Source: JAWKIJ01 sp041394325
Lineage (GTDB): Bacteria; Actinomycetota; Acidimicrobiia; Acidimicrobiales; Microtrichaceae
Length of the DNA stretch: 64,000 nucleotides
Direction of reading: 5' to 3'
Assembly: GCA_041394325.1 (NCBI GenBank)
Contig: JAWKIJ010000001.1
Location: 186,001-250,000, forward strand
Both the position numbers and the translations under genes were made by a program. This document shows, one piece after another, positions 62,156 through 64,000 of this stretch; the stretch's first letter is position 1; every line of letters starts with the position of its first letter. The notes under the pieces are model-generated. The model was not told the origin of the DNA. It ran no database searches and was given only the letters and a program-made list of their open reading frames with translations.

Positions 62156-63901
62156 TCAGTCGAGCCCTGCGATCGCGGACGTCATCACGACCCCGCGCCC
62201 CTCGCAGACCGAGCATTGTTCGGCGAAGGACTCCAACAGCCCCTCACCGATCCGCTTGCGGGTCATCTCGACGAGGCCCAACTCGCTCACCGCGAACACC
62301 TGGGTGCGGGTCTTGTCCTGTGCCAGTGCGGTGCGGAACGTCTTGACCAGTTCGTCCCGGTTCGCCTTGACCTCCATGTCGATGAAGTCGACGACGATGA
62401 TCCCACCGATGTCACGGAGCCGAAGCTGTCGGGCGATCTCGGTTGCCGCCTCGAGGTTGTTCTTGAAGACGGTCTCCTCCAACGAGGACGAGCCGACGTT
62501 GCGTCCGGTGTTCACGTCGATCACCGTCAGTGCCTCTGTGTGCTCGATGATCAACGAGCCGCCCGACGGGAGCCATACCTTGCGGTCGAGGCCCTTCTTT
62601 AGTTGTTCGGTGATGCGGTACCGCTCGAACAACGCCAACTTCTCGCTGGACAGGTCGTAGTACTGAACCCGATCGGCGGTTCCGGGTGAGATCGCGCCGA
62701 CGTACTCGTGGACCTCGCGGTACATCTTCTCGTCGTCGATGACCACGGCTCGAAAGTCGTCGTTGAACTCCTCGCGGATGATGCGGACGGCCATGTCGGG
62801 CTCGCAGTACAGCAGTGTGGGCCGGCTCTGCTTGGCCGCCAGCGCCTCGATCTGCTCCCACTGACCCAGCAGGCGGGCGACGTCGCGGGAGATCTCGTCC
62901 GCGCTCACGTTCTGTGCCGCGGTGCGAACGATCACTCCGTGTTGAGCCGGCTTGGCCTTGTCGAGGATGGAACGAAGGCGCTTGCGCTCGGAATCGGGTA
63001 GGCGCTTGGAGATTCCGTAGACCGTCGAGTTGGGAACGAGCACGACGAAACGTCCGGGTAGGGACACCTCCTCGGTGAGCCGCGCCCCCTTGTGACCGAT
63101 CGGGTTCTTGGTGACCTGGCACATCACGAGTTGGCGCGCCTTGAGCAACGACTCGATCCGTGCGTCGTTGGCGGGCTTGTTTCCCGCCGCATCGTGGGTG
63201 ATGTCGCCTCGGTAGATCACCGCGTTCTTGGGCGTCGCGATGTCGATGAACGCCGCCTCCATCCCGGGCAGCACGTTCTCGACCTTACCGAGGTAGATGT
63301 TGCCGTGGATCTGACTGACGTCGTCGGAGGGACGCGACACGTAGTGTTCGACGAGGGTCCGGCCCTCGAGCACCGCGATGTGGGTGTGCCCGGCGGCATC
63401 GACGTGCACGTTCATCTGGTAACGGCCGACCGCTTTGCCCTTCCGTGACCGACCGCGCCGCGTCTCGAGCTCGGCCCCGTCCAGCTCGGGGGCGTGGTCG
63501 TCGGTGAGCACCGCGGTGACCGGTGCCGTCGGAGAGGGACGGGGGCCCTTCTTCCGGCGCTGACCCCCCTGGCCCGATGTCTTTGCCGGACCGGAGGACG
63601 AACGCGACTGCGCGGTCTGCGATCCCGAGCCCGACCCGGGGCCCGTCGCCGCCGCGGCGTCGCCCGCGGCGTTGGCGGCTCGACGACGGCGACGGCGCTT
63701 CGCGCTGGCGGAGGTTCCCTGACCCGGCGCCGCGGGACCCTTCTGCGACGGAGCGCCACCCCCCGGTGTGTCCGTGGGGCCGGTCTCGGCGGAACCCGAG
63801 GGGGGGCGCACCGGGCCCGGAGGCGGGATCTTGGGGACCAAGGGTGCGTTGGCGGGTCCGGTGACGACCGGCGGCTCGCCAGGGTTGGTGGAGTCGGGCA
63901 T
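62156..63901 (-). CDS. rne: Ribonuclease E/G family protein
   Basis: A 581-residue endoribonuclease of the RNase E/G family, which matures rRNA and degrades mRNA. A 150-residue Pro/Ser/Arg-rich disordered extension, with the basic patch SAKRRRRRRAAN, precedes the S1 domain (VSQIHGNIYLGKVENVLPGM). The catalytic site has ALTVIDVNTGRN and GGIIVVDFIDM with the metal-binding Asp residues, and CSVCEGRG is the zinc link. As in mycobacterial RNase E, the long extension is N-terminal. GAGAGG six bases before ATG 63901 supports the start. rplU and rpmA follow. Confidence 0.93.
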   Translation of the reverse strand: MPDSTNPGEPPVVTGPANAPLVPKIPPPGPVRPPSGSAETGPTDTPGGGAPSQKGPAAPGQGTSASAKRRRRRRAANAAGDAAAATGPGSGSGSQTAQSRSSSGPAKTSGQGGQRRKKGPRPSPTAPVTAVLTDDHAPELDGAELETRRGRSRKGKAVGRYQMNVHVDAAGHTHIAVLEGRTLVEHYVSRPSDDVSQIHGNIYLGKVENVLPGMEAAFIDIATPKNAVIYRGDITHDAAGNKPANDARIESLLKARQLVMCQVTKNPIGHKGARLTEEVSLPGRFVVLVPNSTVYGISKRLPDSERKRLRSILDKAKPAQHGVIVRTAAQNVSADEISRDVARLLGQWEQIEALAAKQSRPTLLYCEPDMAVRIIREEFNDDFRAVVIDDEKMYREVHEYVGAISPGTADRVQYYDLSSEKLALFERYRITEQLKKGLDRKVWLPSGGSLIIEHTEALTVIDVNTGRNVGSSSLEETVFKNNLEAATEIARQLRLRDIGGIIVVDFIDMEVKANRDELVKTFRTALAQDKTRTQVFAVSELGLVEMTRKRIGEGLLESFAEQCSVCEGRGVVMTSAIAGLD

Positions 63902-63910
63902 TCGTTCCTC

Positions 63911-64000
63911 TCAGTGCGTCGACGCGTCGTGCGCCGGTAGGGCACCCGCGCACACGGCGCCGGCACCGGAGTCCTCGTCGGCCAACAACGCGACGACGGA
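63911..64000 (-). CDS. C-terminal end of an upstream gene (truncated by window)
   Basis: The frame is open from the window edge to TGA at 63911-63913, about 29 residues, Ala/Gly-rich. The stop sits just before the RNase E/G Shine-Dalgarno, consistent with an operon partner. Too short to identify. Confidence 0.35.
   Translation of the reverse strand, partial: SVVALLADEDSGAGAVCAGALPAHDASTH

Overview
The window is GC-rich, densely packed bacterial chromosome. It has about 50 protein genes, one tRNA and no IS, phage, integrase or CRISPR. The gene content is actinobacterial: a BldD-type regulator, WXG100 and EccC-like type VII secretion (T7SS) genes, an RNase E/G followed by rplU and rpmA, a PAC2 protein, class II DAHP synthase, a nirA-like sulfite reductase next to cysH, an Excalibur nuclease, and DUF2505 and DUF1023 proteins. 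A member of Acidimicrobiia or a related deep actinobacterial lineage is my best guess, but that is inference. Several genes have a TAnnnT box 6-7 nt before the start codon and no Shine-Dalgarno (SD) sequence, so leaderless transcripts are probably common.

Layout. 1-1918: tail of an alpha/beta hydrolase and a polytopic membrane protein. 1932-7481 (minus): lepA, CIRCE, hrcA, dnaJ, rsmE and a BldD-like regulator. 7655-11978: rpsT, then holA and comEA-comEC on the minus strand. 12096-14867: a very large Wzy/Wzz/pseudokinase polysaccharide protein. 14930-22259: a CnoX-like thioredoxin, a phosphotransferase with a PAC2 protein, an acyl-AMP ligase, leuS and tRNA-Ala. 22294-29877: a nuclease lipoprotein and a compact T7SS locus (WXG100, a ubiquitin-like/FHA/EccC ATPase, an FHA-HTH protein, a WXG-DUF1023 hydrolase) with a 36-bp perfect palindrome at its divergent promoter. 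29888-33341 (minus): nadD, a LytR_C protein, rsfS and a Ser/Thr kinase, all overlapping. 33548-38422: a group 2-type sigma factor, DAHP synthase, sulfite reductase and APS reductase. 38505-41113: a metalloprotease lipoprotein, a PaaX-like regulator and a DUF2505 protein. 41122-43647: a MoxR/CoxE pair. 43791-52105: nth, then a chain of AAA+ ATPase, binding protein, binding protein-VWA lipoprotein, coiled-coil protein, murJ and pspA. 52128-54837: a three-gene sugar or cell-surface operon. 54924-63901: proB and obg, a TadE/TadE/TadG set, dgt, rpmA, rplU and RNase E/G.

Ten genes have their conserved sequence split across frames: lepA, comEA, the phosphotransferase, leuS, eccC, the FHA-HTH gene, the LytR_C gene, the DAHP synthase gene, murJ and proB. 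Most breaks sit at G/C runs or CG repeats and several genes are essential, so they look like sequence errors rather than decay. I give full gene extents and mark each break.

The most interesting places are the T7SS locus with its palindrome, the AAA+/binding protein/VWA/MurJ/PspA chain, and the Wzy-Wzz-pseudokinase fusion.
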